A DNA stretch of 64,000 nt from an uncultured Pseudomonadota bacterium. GTDB taxonomy: Bacteria > Pseudomonadota > Gammaproteobacteria > Burkholderiales > JALYOK01. Shown piece by piece: positions 17,630 through 26,454 of this stretch. The position numbers and the translations under genes were made by a program. Location: assembly GCA_902826775.1 (NCBI GenBank), contig CADEHE010000001.1, positions 434,001 through 498,000 of the forward strand, read 5' to 3'. The notes beneath the pieces were generated by a model that worked only from the letters and a program-made list of their open reading frames with translations, ran no database searches and was not told where the DNA came from. Position 1 is the stretch's first letter; the number at the start of each line of letters is the position of its first letter.

Positions 17630-18855
17630 CCCAACATCTCTCTAATGTGGTTGAGAACGGCATTTGTGGCACCGCCTATTCTGGGCAACATATCCCGATA
17701 ATTTGGCCTTTCTACTAGCGCTCGCTCTACACTGCTACTTATCTGGTCAAGACTGTTTGCAACAATTCCAAGGCCTAGAGACTTAAGAAACATTTCGCCT
17801 TGCGGATCTATGGCTCCAGTTTCAACGTAGGGGACGATGTCTGTAAGTACGAGTGGAACCCCAAGGAGGGCGGCTTCTAGGCCCATAGTTGAGAGCATAG
17901 TTACCGCAGCATCCGTTGCATGGAGTAAGGCTGGTACCAGATCTGTGTTTGGATTGCTAACTGTGACACGTGGTAGCGCAGGAAGTGGTATATCTGGTTC
18001 GCTAGGATGCGATCTAAGCACCAGTTGCCAATCTTCATGAGCCATACACGCTTCAATTAATGCTTCTTTGATCTGGTCTCGCGTCGGAGGGTGCCAGGGC
18101 ATGGGGTGGGAGATCCATAGAATGACCTTTCTCCCGTTCCAACCACGCTGAATTCGAATTCTGGTTGCTTCGCTTTTCCAAACTGGGTCAGCCAAGCGGT
18201 CAAAAGCTGGATTGCCGGTTACGTAAATACTTTCAGGTTTTCTCCCGGCAGAAACTACACGCTGTTTGACGAAGTCGCTAAGAACGAGCAATCGGTCGGC
18301 GTATTCATTTGACCGTATCCACTCTAGTTCGTGACCGAGAAATAAATCGGCTAAGCAGATTGAGGGAATACTCTTCTCTCTGGCTACAAGTATCGCAGCG
18401 CGCTCGGCTCGGGGAGAGTTAGTTGCAAGAACTAGGTCGGGTCGCAAGGTTTCGAATACCCTTCGCAAAATGCCGACCGGTAAGAATGCTTGGCGCCCGC
18501 GCGCCGCGTATTGCGCCGCAGCTTGTTCTTCCCCAACGCGCTCGACAAGGTCCACATAGCTTAGCCCAAGGTACGCGATTGATTCTGCATGGCTAACCCC
18601 CGAGCCGCTTGGTACAGTGTGCGCGAGCCGCTGTCCGGTAGCGATTGCGGCACCGTCGGCATCATTCAAGAAATGTCTGAAGCCGAGGCAACTTATGCCT
18701 GCTCTCTGAAGGACATTTGCCGCTGTGGTGAGCCCAAGGACGATAACATCGGTATTGCCTTGAGTTCTAAGCTTCTCGATAACTGGCAGAACGGCATTTA
18801 TGTGACCTCCACCGTAGGCCACAACCAGAACTCGAGCATTCTTGGTCATTCGCAT
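17626..18855 (-). CDS. GT-B-fold glycosyltransferase or UDP-GlcNAc 2-epimerase-like protein
   Basis: Protein of 409 residues with two Rossmann-like halves. The N-terminal YGGGHINAVLPVIEKL resembles GT-B enzymes of the MurG or 2-epimerase type. The C-terminal half has ILWISHPMPWHPPTRDQ, LRSHPSE and ATDAAVTMLSTMGLEAALLGVPLVLTD, a layout common to sugar-nucleotide-binding GT-B proteins. I do not recognise a named family. It is probably a glycosyltransferase of this locus. It is transcribed against the flanking operons together with the next gene, six bases away, and its stop overlaps the stop of the SGNH gene (CTAG). Confidence 0.65.
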   Translation of the reverse strand: MRMTKNARVLVVAYGGGHINAVLPVIEKLRTQGNTDVIVLGLTTAANVLQRAGISCLGFRHFLNDADGAAIATGQRLAHTVPSGSGVSHAESIAYLGLSYVDLVERVGEEQAAAQYAARGRQAFLPVGILRRVFETLRPDLVLATNSPRAERAAILVAREKSIPSICLADLFLGHELEWIRSNEYADRLLVLSDFVKQRVVSAGRKPESIYVTGNPAFDRLADPVWKSEATRIRIQRGWNGRKVILWISHPMPWHPPTRDQIKEALIEACMAHEDWQLVLRSHPSEPDIPLPALPRVTVSNPNTDLVPALLHATDAAVTMLSTMGLEAALLGVPLVLTDIVPYVETGAIDPQGEMFLKSLGLGIVANSLDQISSSVERALVERPNYRDMLPRIGGATNAVLNHIREMLG

Positions 18856-18861
18856 GCCGGA

Positions 18862-19992
18862 CTAAACTTTTGCTGCGCCGTAAGCAGCTAGAATTCGATC
18901 GACGACCTTCTCAATTGAAAACTTCTGCTCAACCTCCAAGCGTGCAATGCGGCCGCGTTGTTGGCGTAGACAACTATCTGAAGCGAGTTTGGCAATTGCG
19001 TCTGCAAGAGCGTCCACGTCACCAATCGGCACTACCCAACCAGCCAAGTCGTTAGCCGTTAGCTCGCTCAGTCCCGCGATATTGCTGCCGACCCAAGGTT
19101 TGCCCATTGCCATGGCTTCCAGGATCGAATTGGGGAAAAACTCCCCTTTTATCGAAGGCAAGCAATATATGTCGACCGCGGATAGCAATCTGGGGATGTC
19201 AAACCGCTGACCGGCAAACAACACCCTATGAGATACGCGTAGTTCTTTCGCCAAGGTTTCGACGCGGTCTCGCATCGGCCCGTCCCCTACGAAGAGTACA
19301 CGCAGTGAGGGGAAGCTGTCCTTCAGTTTTGCAAGTGCTTGCACAAGTATGTGTTGTCCTTTCGAAGGTCCACTCCACGATTCATCGCCGACCATTACGC
19401 CAACCGTGCCGACCACGACTTCATCGCTCAGACCGAATTCCCTGCGCACGCTCCATTGGTCCCATTTGGTCGGCTCAAATCGACTCAAATCGACCCCGTT
19501 ATACGTAACCTTGACTCGTTGCGGATCAACTCCGTAACCGAACAGCCGTTGCTGCCCGTTCTCGCACACGGCCAACAAGATGCCTGGCAGTAGACGCCAA
19601 ATGATGTTGCGATACCGGTGAGATTCGCGTTCTTCGACACCACGTACGCTAGTCACGCATGAAACTTTGAGGCCGTTGAGTCTGGCGCCCAGATATGCGC
19701 ACATCGTTGCGGCGGCGTTGTGACCATGAATTACATCGATCCCGTATCTTCGTAGTAGCGTTCCAACCGCAACGACACACCGTATGGCGCTAAGGGGGTC
19801 GCGCTTGGACACCGATAGGCTTTCAACGATGTCAACCAAGAATCCGTGCTTCCTAGTTTCTTCCACCATCGCGCCGCCGCTCGAAACAAAAAACACCTCA
19901 TGTCCTCGTTGACGTAGCTCAATAGCGATCGCGAGGGGTTGCGTGCCGGGGCCGGAGGCGTTAAGACTGGACCTAACCATCATAATGCGCAT
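18862..19992 (-). CDS. Glycosyltransferase family 4
   Basis: Retaining GT-B glycosyltransferase of 376 residues. The N-terminal half has SSLNASGPGTQPLAIAIELRQRGHEVFFVS and VIHGHN; the C-terminal half has VTYNGVDLSRFEP, VLFVGDGPMRDRVE and the E-x7-E motif in GEFFPNSILEAMAMGKP, followed by GLSELTANDLAGWVV. These are standard GT4 features; donor and acceptor cannot be predicted. It is the first gene of a two-gene minus-strand unit starting from the 136-base divergent gap before 20129. It and its neighbour are the only evident transferases for chain elongation, so the repeat is probably short. Confidence 0.9.
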   Translation of the reverse strand: MRIMMVRSSLNASGPGTQPLAIAIELRQRGHEVFFVSSGGAMVEETRKHGFLVDIVESLSVSKRDPLSAIRCVVAVGTLLRRYGIDVIHGHNAAATMCAYLGARLNGLKVSCVTSVRGVEERESHRYRNIIWRLLPGILLAVCENGQQRLFGYGVDPQRVKVTYNGVDLSRFEPTKWDQWSVRREFGLSDEVVVGTVGVMVGDESWSGPSKGQHILVQALAKLKDSFPSLRVLFVGDGPMRDRVETLAKELRVSHRVLFAGQRFDIPRLLSAVDIYCLPSIKGEFFPNSILEAMAMGKPWVGSNIAGLSELTANDLAGWVVPIGDVDALADAIAKLASDSCLRQQRGRIARLEVEQKFSIEKVVDRILAAYGAAKV

Positions 19993-20088
19993 ATCAACAG
20001 TTCGCTCTATCGTTGCAAATTTCCTGGTCGGCAGGTGCGCAATAGAGGCAGCGCAAGCCAGATGGGAGAGTATACAATGTGCGAAAAA

Positions 20089-20102
20089 TATGGAATTCCA
20101 TA
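20089..20102. promoter_or_regulatory. Perfect 14-bp palindrome in divergent promoter region
   Basis: TATGGAATTCCATA is a perfect palindrome 26 bases before the amidotransferase start. It lies in the 136-base gap between the minus-strand glycosyltransferase pair and the plus-strand nonulosonate genes. A possible -10 element, TACAAT, is at 20073-20078, but no clear -35 goes with it. The palindrome could be an operator or part of the leader; this is tentative. Confidence 0.3.
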
Positions 20103-20128
20103 AGAAGCTCTAAATTACTGGAACCACA

Positions 20129-21454
20129 ATGGACCGAATCCCAAGACCAAGAGCTGTGGATCTAAGCAAGTTCGCTGTAAATGAGAAATCGCTCGAGCGC
20201 AGGTACGGCTTGCCAGCCGATGTACGATTCTGTGCGCGTTGTGTCATTTCGAATCAACGTCCTAACTCGACGGTAGAGTATTCGCATAACGCTCGAAGCA
20301 CGAAGCAAACGATCAACTTTGATGCACAGGGCGTTTGTGACGCCTGTCGGCTTGCTGAACAGAAGCGAGATTCAATCGACTGGCGGGCGCGAGAGAACGA
20401 ACTGCGCGCGCTTTGCGACCGCTATCGAAGTTCCGAGGGCCAATACGATTGCTTAGTGCCAGGGTCGGGAGGTAAGGACAGTTTTTTTGCTGCGCACATC
20501 CTGCGGACTCGGTATGGGATGCATCCACTCACCGTGACGTGGGCTCCTCATATTTACACTGATTGGGGGTGGCACAACTTTCAGGCATGGATACACGCGG
20601 GTTTTGATAACTATCTCATGACGCCTAATGGGCGAGTACATCGCTTGCTTACGCGGCTTGCCGTTGAGAATCTATTCCACCCCTTTCAGCCGTTCATATT
20701 CGGCCAGAAGTCGCTGGCCCCGAAGATGGCGGTTCGCTTTGGAATTCCTTTAGTCTTTTATGGGGAGAACGAAGCAGAGTATGGCAACCCGCTATCAGAT
20801 GCCTCTAGTGCTCAGCGGGACTGGGCCTATTTTACGGCGGGAGACCAGAGCCAGGTATATTTGGGCGGAGTTTCGATAGCCGATCTTAAGAGGCACTTTG
20901 CTGTCAGCGAGCAAGACCTAATCCCTTACCTTCCCGCCGATCCGGTAGAAATTCGAGAACGTGGCGTCGAGGTGCATTACCTTGGATACTATCTGAAGTG
21001 GCACCCGCAAAGTTGCTACTACTACGCCGTAGAACACGGCGGCTTTCAGGCTTCACCGGAGCGGACACCTGGAACGTATAGCAAATACAACAGCATTGAT
21101 GATCGAATAGATGACTTTCATTACTACACGACCGGCATCAAGTTTGGTATTGGGCGCGCAACCTATGATGCTGCTCAGGAAATTCGTTCTGGTGACATAA
21201 CGCGCGAAGAAGGGATAGCGTTAGTAAAGCGGTTTGATCTGGAGTTTCCGGAGCGTTTCGCAGATCAGATTTTTCGGTATCTGAGCATTCCTCCAAAGGA
21301 ATTTCCCGAAGCGAGCCGAATGTTTGAGCAACCCATTGTCGATCGCGACTACTTTACATGCTTGACTGACAACTTTCGTTCGCCGCATGTGTGGAAGTAC
21401 GATGATCAGCAATGGCGTCTCCGTCACGCTGTGTGGCATGACTCAGACTTGTAA
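20129..21454 (+). CDS. N-acetyl sugar amidotransferase, WbpG/PseA type
   Basis: Protein of 441 residues with a zinc-ribbon-like set of cysteines (C35, C38, C70, C73) and an ATP pyrophosphatase loop SGGKDS at 113-118. This is the architecture of WbpG of Pseudomonas aeruginosa and related N-acetyl sugar amidotransferases. They use ATP and ammonia to turn an acetamido group into an acetamidino (amidine) group. In the P. aeruginosa system ammonia comes from a dedicated HisH/HisF pair, and exactly such a pair follows here. Together with the nonulosonate genes downstream, the likely target is an acetamido group of a legionaminic-type sugar (inference). Confidence 0.88.
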   Translation: MDRIPRPRAVDLSKFAVNEKSLERRYGLPADVRFCARCVISNQRPNSTVEYSHNARSTKQTINFDAQGVCDACRLAEQKRDSIDWRARENELRALCDRYRSSEGQYDCLVPGSGGKDSFFAAHILRTRYGMHPLTVTWAPHIYTDWGWHNFQAWIHAGFDNYLMTPNGRVHRLLTRLAVENLFHPFQPFIFGQKSLAPKMAVRFGIPLVFYGENEAEYGNPLSDASSAQRDWAYFTAGDQSQVYLGGVSIADLKRHFAVSEQDLIPYLPADPVEIRERGVEVHYLGYYLKWHPQSCYYYAVEHGGFQASPERTPGTYSKYNSIDDRIDDFHYYTTGIKFGIGRATYDAAQEIRSGDITREEGIALVKRFDLEFPERFADQIFRYLSIPPKEFPEASRMFEQPIVDRDYFTCLTDNFRSPHVWKYDDQQWRLRHAVWHDSDL

Positions 21455-21455
21455 T

Positions 21456-22217
21456 GTGACTAGTGTCCGCTTGATACCTCGCCTCGATGTAAAGGGGCCA
21501 AACCTAATCAAGGGCGTGCACCTTGAGGGGCTACGCATTGTCGGTGAGCCTCACGCTCGAGCTGTGCAGTATTATCAGCAAGGAGCAGACGAAATTCTGT
21601 ATATGGATATCGTCGCGAGTTTGTACGAGCGTAACAGTCTAAGCCATCTCATAGAGCAAACCGTTCGAGATGTGTTTGTGCCAATTACAGTTGGAGGCGG
21701 AATTCGATCTGTTGATGACGCGGTTCGTGTTCTCCGCTCTGGCGCCGACAAAGTTGCTGTCAACACGGCGGCCATTAGGCGGCCGTCTCTTATATCCGAA
21801 ATGGCAAAGCGACTGGGGAGTCAATGCGTCGTTCTCTCAATCGAAGCGAAGCGACAAGAAGCGCATCAATGGGAGGCCTACACGGACAACGGCAGAGAGC
21901 GAACAGGATTGGATGCGGTTCAATGGGCGCGGATGGGAGTGGAATTGGGTGCGGGTGAAGTGCTTGTAACTTCGATAGATCGTGAAGGGACACGATCAGG
22001 TTTCGATGTAAGCCTTGTACAAGCGATCACTAACCAAGTTGGTGTTCCGGTGATCGCTAGTGGCGGAATGGGTTCCCTAGATCACTTGAAGGAGGTTGTG
22101 ACTCAAGGTCATGCGAACGCGGTCGCAATGGCCGATGTGCTTCACTATGATCGGATTACCTTGCCAGCGATAAGGGAGGGTGCTGCCGCTGCAGGGATAG
22201 TTGTGCGAAATCTATGA
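21456..22217 (+). CDS. HisF-like ammonia-channel subunit for sugar amidation
   Basis: TIM-barrel protein of 253 residues homologous to imidazole-glycerol-phosphate synthase cyclase HisF. With the GTG start at 21456, the catalytic Asp is residue 11, as in canonical HisF, and TVGGGIRS lies at 79-86. The position equivalent to Asp130 is Glu130. No other histidine genes are near, and the gene is flanked by WbpG-like and HisH-like genes, so it serves sugar amidation rather than histidine synthesis. An ATG at 21438 would overlap the upstream gene and shift this numbering, so I prefer 21456. The stop overlaps the hisH-like start (ATGA). Confidence 0.85.
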   Translation: MTSVRLIPRLDVKGPNLIKGVHLEGLRIVGEPHARAVQYYQQGADEILYMDIVASLYERNSLSHLIEQTVRDVFVPITVGGGIRSVDDAVRVLRSGADKVAVNTAAIRRPSLISEMAKRLGSQCVVLSIEAKRQEAHQWEAYTDNGRERTGLDAVQWARMGVELGAGEVLVTSIDREGTRSGFDVSLVQAITNQVGVPVIASGGMGSLDHLKEVVTQGHANAVAMADVLHYDRITLPAIREGAAAAGIVVRNL

Positions 22218-22858
22218 TGCCGCGAGTAGTGATCGTTGATTATGGGTCGAGCAATCTGCTAAATGTGGCGAGGGCATTTGAATATTGCGGCGCGCGCGTC
22301 AGTGTGACCGACGACCCAACGCGCATTGCAGCAGCAGACCGTATAGTCCTGCCAGGGGTTGGAGCATTTGCGGACGGTATGGCGGGTTTGCGGGCGCGCC
22401 ACCTGGATGATGCGCTGAGAGACTACATTCCAACTGGTAGGCCCCTGCTTGGAATATGCTTAGGTATGCAGTTGCTTTTCGAAGAAAGCAATGAATTCGG
22501 GCTAGCCGCTGGACTTGGGATCATAAAGGGAGGGGTGGAACGAATTCCCGAGATCACTTCGCAGATGTTCAGCCGAAAGGTCCCGCATGTTGGTTGGAGC
22601 GACCTGCATCCATGGCGACATAGGCAAACCTGGAAGGGTACATTTTTAAGTGAATTTGATGCACCGGTTTCCATGTATTTTGTTCATTCGTATTCAGTAC
22701 TACCTCAAGATGAGGCAGTTGCTCTCGCGGAATGCAATTATCAAGGTCATAGGATTTGTGCTGCCATCGAAAGTGCCAACATCTACGGATGCCAGTTTCA
22801 CCCGGAGAAAAGCGGTTGCTCGGGGTTGCGGCTTCTGCGGCGGTTCACTTGTCTTTAG
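22214..22858 (+). CDS. HisH-like glutaminase subunit for sugar amidation
   Basis: Class I glutamine amidotransferase of 214 residues. The nucleophile is Cys82 in GICLGMQ, and the His196/Glu198 pair is in FHPEKS; the oxyanion region is in VLPGVGAF. It hydrolyses glutamine and feeds ammonia through the HisF-like barrel to the WbpG-type enzyme. Start ATG 22214 overlaps the previous stop by four bases, suggesting translational coupling and matched production. The C-terminus after FHPEKS is slightly unusual in having three cysteines in the last 33 residues. Confidence 0.85.
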   Translation: MMPRVVIVDYGSSNLLNVARAFEYCGARVSVTDDPTRIAAADRIVLPGVGAFADGMAGLRARHLDDALRDYIPTGRPLLGICLGMQLLFEESNEFGLAAGLGIIKGGVERIPEITSQMFSRKVPHVGWSDLHPWRHRQTWKGTFLSEFDAPVSMYFVHSYSVLPQDEAVALAECNYQGHRICAAIESANIYGCQFHPEKSGCSGLRLLRRFTCL

Positions 22859-22907
22859 AGAGACCGCTGGCGGGCGGCCAGAAGAACTTGGGAAATGGGC
22901 GACTAAA

Positions 22908-23597
22908 ATGAGTGTAATTTGTACGGTCTGCGCACGCGGTGGGTCTCAAGGTGTCCCTGGCAAGAATCTTAGGTCACTTCTAGGCAAACCGCTGATTGCG
23001 TACACTATCGAGCAGGCTCAACAATGCCTTGAAATTGACTACGTTTTTGTTTCTACCGACGATCCTGCTATCGCAGAAGTCGCGCGGGGATTTGGCGCAC
23101 TGGTTCCGTACATGCGGCCAGCAGAATTGGCGACAGATACAGCGCCAAAGATTCCAGTCATCGCGGATCTAGTGACTCAGATCGAGCGCAAAGGTGTTCG
23201 TGTTGATCGAATCGTCGACCTTGATCCCACTTCACCACTTCGCGACATAGAGGATATCCGAGCCAGCCTTGCTCTCTTGGACGAGAACGTGGACGTAGTG
23301 CTTACAGGTTATCGTTCTGAAAAGAATCCGTACTTTAATATGGTCGAGTGTAGGCCCGATGGAACTGTCCACCTTGTTAAGACGCCACCGAGTACGGTTG
23401 TCGCCCGACAACAGGCTCCCGAAGTTTACGCGATGAACGGCTCGGTATACGTCTGGCACCGGCATACTCTGTGTAAAGGATTGTGGGAGGGGCGCGCGCG
23501 TCTTCACTTGATGCCTAGGGAGCGATCAATTGACATAGATACCCCTCTGGACTTTCGGATCGTGGAATTGCTGATGAGAGATAAGCTTGTAGTCTAG
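22908..23597 (+). CDS. Acylneuraminate (nonulosonate) cytidylyltransferase, NeuA/LegF-like
   Basis: Protein of 229 residues that activates a nonulosonic acid as its CMP derivative. The nucleotide-binding start CTVCARGGSQGVPGKNLRSLLGKPLIAYTI and the later STDDPAIAEVA, LDPTSPLRD and SIDIDTPLDF stretches are those of CMP-Neu5Ac synthetase and LegF. The ATG at 22908 is chosen because the P-loop-like motif must be near the N-terminus; the open frame continues upstream through the hisH-like gene but is not coding there. Context (NeuB-, NeuC-, NeuD-like enzymes and a dehydratase/aminotransferase pair) favours a legionaminic-type sugar over sialic acid. Confidence 0.9.
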   Translation: MSVICTVCARGGSQGVPGKNLRSLLGKPLIAYTIEQAQQCLEIDYVFVSTDDPAIAEVARGFGALVPYMRPAELATDTAPKIPVIADLVTQIERKGVRVDRIVDLDPTSPLRDIEDIRASLALLDENVDVVLTGYRSEKNPYFNMVECRPDGTVHLVKTPPSTVVARQQAPEVYAMNGSVYVWHRHTLCKGLWEGRARLHLMPRERSIDIDTPLDFRIVELLMRDKLVV

Positions 23598-23661
23598 CGC
23601 ATCGCCCCTTTGGTGCTTCCTTGAGTTTCCCTTCTTTCCATACAAATTCAACAAGCGTTAA

Positions 23662-24690
23662 ATGACCTGTCTAATCGTCGCTGAGGCTGGAGTGAATCAC
23701 AACGGCTCACCCGAGTTGGCGTTGAGGTTGATTGACGCAGCTGCTGAAGCTGGCGCGGACGCGGTAAAGTTCCAGACCTTTCGCGCAGAAAGTCTAGCGG
23801 CCCCAGGGGCGAAAAAAGCGAAGTATCAGGAGGCGAGGACTAGCGCCGGTGACCAGCGCACGATGTTGAAGGAACTCGAGTTGTCCGAGTCCATTCATGT
23901 TGCGCTTATAAAACACTGCAGCGAGTGCGGTATCGAGTTCATGTCTACACCGTTCGATAAAGAATCGCTAGAGATGCTGGTTGCTTTAGGAATTAGGCGC
24001 ATCAAGGTTCCCTCTGGGGAGCTCACTAATCTTCCATTCTTAGCCCAGGTCGCAGCTACAGGTCTGCCGATCATCCTCTCTACTGGTATGGCGACACTAG
24101 AAGAGGTTGCGGAAGCAGTTGCGGAGATCGAAACATGCAGGGCTCCTCTTCGGCAGAGTATTTCTGGCGAGCCGTTGACGTTACTTCATTGCACATCGAG
24201 CTACCCGACCCGACCGCGTGACGTTAACCTTAAGGCTATGGAGGCCATGCAGAGGACATTCGGATTACCGGTTGGGTACTCGGATCACACTGACGGTACG
24301 CTAGTTTCTGCTCTGGCTGTCGTGCTAGGGGCACAAGTAATAGAGAAGCACTTGACATTGGATCGTTCTCTGCCTGGGCCGGATCACAAAGCATCCTTGA
24401 ACCCGAGAAGCTTTAAGAAGCTGGTTAAGGAGATTCGTTTGGCCGAGATATCACTGGGATCGGGTGAGAAGCGACCTACCGCCGCCGAACTAGAAAATCG
24501 AGAACTGGTACGTCGTAGCGTTACGTTGAGCAGACGCCTAGGAGCAGGCACGATTCTATCGATGGACTGCCTCGCCTTGCTTCGTCCGGGCGGAGGAATT
24601 CCGCCCAATCAGCTGAGGGAAGTTGTGGGGCGTCGGCTCCGAAGTGACATGGCAGAAGGATCGACCCTGAACTGGGGCGACGTGGAGTGA
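23662..24690 (+). CDS. Nonulosonate synthase, NeuB/LegI-like
   Basis: Protein of 342 residues that condenses a 6-carbon N-acyl hexosamine with phosphoenolpyruvate to form a 9-carbon sugar acid. The TIM-barrel part contains AEAGVNHNGS, GADAVKFQTF, PFDKESLEML, GYSDHTDG and EKHLTLDRSLPGPDHKASL, all NeuB/LegI/PseI hallmarks. The C-terminal 65 or so residues, from about VRRSVTLSRRLGAGT, form the antifreeze-like SAF domain. The 64-base gap before it is the largest in this sub-operon. The stop overlaps the next start (GTGA). Confidence 0.92.
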   Translation: MTCLIVAEAGVNHNGSPELALRLIDAAAEAGADAVKFQTFRAESLAAPGAKKAKYQEARTSAGDQRTMLKELELSESIHVALIKHCSECGIEFMSTPFDKESLEMLVALGIRRIKVPSGELTNLPFLAQVAATGLPIILSTGMATLEEVAEAVAEIETCRAPLRQSISGEPLTLLHCTSSYPTRPRDVNLKAMEAMQRTFGLPVGYSDHTDGTLVSALAVVLGAQVIEKHLTLDRSLPGPDHKASLNPRSFKKLVKEIRLAEISLGSGEKRPTAAELENRELVRRSVTLSRRLGAGTILSMDCLALLRPGGGIPPNQLREVVGRRLRSDMAEGSTLNWGDVE

Positions 24691-25820
24691 CGAGAAGGGT
24701 CTGCTACGTCTCTGGCACGCGGGCAGACTTCGGCCTCCTCGCCCGAGCGCTGACAATTCTGCGAGATAGTGGTAGGGCGAGTGTCTCTGTGTGCGCTACA
24801 GGTATGCATCTTATGTCGGAGCATGGGAGCACAGTGCGTGAGATCGAAGACCTGGGCTTCGAAATCGCGACCCGCGTCAATGCACCAACGGACGGTAGGT
24901 CAGGCACTATGATGGCAAAGGCGCTTGGCGCAGTCATCATCGGGCTATCAGATGCATTCGAACAATTGCGCCCCGACATAGTTGTCGTTTTAGGGGATAG
25001 AGGCGAGATGCTGGCGGGCGCGCTTGCCGCAATTCATCAAAACATTATTGTGGCCCATATTCATGGAGGGGAGCGCTCTGGGACGGTCGATGAGTCATTG
25101 CGCCATGCTATTTCGAAACTTGCCCACTACCATTTCGTATCGACGGATGCCTCTCGAACCCGTTTGGTAAAAATGGGCGAGATCCCTAACCAAGTCTTCG
25201 TTACCGGTGCGCCATCGCTCGACGATCTCGTGGCTAGTCAGAATCCCACCCGCGCCGAACTTTGGAAATCGGTCGAGTTCGACCCCAACCAAGAAACAGC
25301 AATCGTTGTGTTCCACCCGGTAATTCAGGAGGTAGAGCAGATGGGGCGCCAGATGCAGCACCTCATGCAGGCTGTGCTTGATCATGGTCTGCAAGCACTT
25401 TGCTTGTTGCCGAACTCCGACGCGGGTGGGGCATCGATTAAGACGGTTCTGGAGGATATCGCTCGCAAGCACCGTGACGTCAGGGTGTTTGCGCATTTGC
25501 CACGACATCAGTTTATATCCTGGATGGCCCGCGCCGACGTGATGATCGGCAACTCGAGTTCGGGCATCATAGAGGCTGCGACCCTGGGCTTAGCTGTTGT
25601 GAACGTTGGGACTCGGCAGCGAAATCGCGAACGCAGCGCGAACGTTGTCGATGCGGATGCAGAACCTGAATCCATCTATGCGGCGATAGAGAAAGCTTTG
25701 CAGATGGAGGGGCCATGGCGAAACGTGTATGGTGACGGGGGAGCAAGCGAAAGGATAGCGAATTTGCTGAGCGGCCTGCCACTGGACTGTGCTCTGCTTA
25801 ACAAGTCCAATGCGTACTGA
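24687..25820 (+). CDS. Hydrolysing UDP-sugar 2-epimerase, NeuC/LegG-like
   Basis: GT-B-fold enzyme of 377 residues starting YVSGTRADFGLLARAL, the NeuC/LegG signature. It also has GDRGEMLAGALAA, IHGGERSGTVDESLRHAISKLAH, VTGAPSLDD and GNSSSGIIEA. In sialic acid pathways NeuC converts UDP-GlcNAc to ManNAc plus UDP; in legionaminic pathways the homologue acts on UDP-di-N-acetylbacillosamine. The adjacent aminotransferase, acetyltransferase and dehydratase favour the second reaction here. Start is GTG at 24687, overlapping the NeuB-like stop. Confidence 0.9.
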   Translation: MTRRVCYVSGTRADFGLLARALTILRDSGRASVSVCATGMHLMSEHGSTVREIEDLGFEIATRVNAPTDGRSGTMMAKALGAVIIGLSDAFEQLRPDIVVVLGDRGEMLAGALAAIHQNIIVAHIHGGERSGTVDESLRHAISKLAHYHFVSTDASRTRLVKMGEIPNQVFVTGAPSLDDLVASQNPTRAELWKSVEFDPNQETAIVVFHPVIQEVEQMGRQMQHLMQAVLDHGLQALCLLPNSDAGGASIKTVLEDIARKHRDVRVFAHLPRHQFISWMARADVMIGNSSSGIIEAATLGLAVVNVGTRQRNRERSANVVDADAEPESIYAAIEKALQMEGPWRNVYGDGGASERIANLLSGLPLDCALLNKSNAY

Positions 25821-26454
25821 ATCCATAGTGATCTGCGGGGCTGGGGGGCACGCCAAGGTTGTTTACGATGCGATTGTGAGTTCTGCGATGTTTGACCTTA
25901 TCGAGTTGCGGGATGATAGCTTCGAGCGAATCGGGAAGACTTTTCTGGATTCCAGGATAGTTGGCCCAATTCACTCCTGGAATGGCAACGGGCGTAATGT
26001 GCACGTGGCGATCGGTGACAGTAGTTGTCGACAAGACATGCTGGAAAAACTCGTTCGAGAAGGGGCCTTTGCTACCACGATCGTCCATCCCACGGCGTCG
26101 GTCTCACGATTTTCTGAGATTAAAGCCGGAGTATTTGTTGCCGCGCTTGCACGAATTGGGCCAAATGCCATGCTTGGGCAAGGTGCAATCGCAAATCATG
26201 GATGCGTTGTCGACCACGACTGCGTCGTCGGTGAATATGTACATGTTGCACCAGGAGCTGTCTTGGGCGGCGGCGTAATCGTTGGAAATTGCAGTTTGGT
26301 GGGGGCAGGGTGTGTGGTCCTACCTGGCCTCTCAGTGGGGAAACATTGCGTAATAGGAGCTGGGGCAGTCGTGACCCGTGACGTCGGTAACAACGAACGC
26401 GTAGTCGGAGTGCCGGCGCGCCTGAGGGGTCACACATGCTACCGAATGAGCTAA
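25810..26454 (+). CDS. Hexapeptide-repeat acetyltransferase, NeuD/PglD family
   Basis: Protein of 214 residues with an N-terminal nucleotide-sugar-binding Rossmann part (VICGAGGHAKVVYDAI) and a C-terminal left-handed beta-helix of hexapeptide repeats (about 90-200). The repeats contain NHGCVVDHDCVVGEYVHVAPGA, whose His is the expected catalytic base in PglD-type enzymes. PglD N-acetylates UDP-4-amino sugars to form di-N-acetylbacillosamine; NeuD homologues O-acetylate sialic acid. Next to an aminotransferase, the PglD/LegH role is favoured. ATG 25810 overlaps the previous gene by 11 bases, and the following gene starts inside this one. Confidence 0.88.
   Translation: MRTESIVICGAGGHAKVVYDAIVSSAMFDLIELRDDSFERIGKTFLDSRIVGPIHSWNGNGRNVHVAIGDSSCRQDMLEKLVREGAFATTIVHPTASVSRFSEIKAGVFVAALARIGPNAMLGQGAIANHGCVVDHDCVVGEYVHVAPGAVLGGGVIVGNCSLVGAGCVVLPGLSVGKHCVIGAGAVVTRDVGNNERVVGVPARLRGHTCYRMS

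Noticed and set aside
21456..22858. HisF/HisH as part of histidine biosynthesis
   Set aside because: No other his genes are near; a WbpG-type amidotransferase precedes them and the general acid at position 130 of HisF is changed, so a sugar-amidation role fits better.
22908..26454. Sialic acid (Neu5Ac) biosynthesis operon
   Set aside because: neuA/B/C/D-like genes exist, but the adjacent 4,6-dehydratase and sugar aminotransferase are not needed for sialic acid and point to a 6-deoxy-diamino sugar precursor. Not excluded fully.
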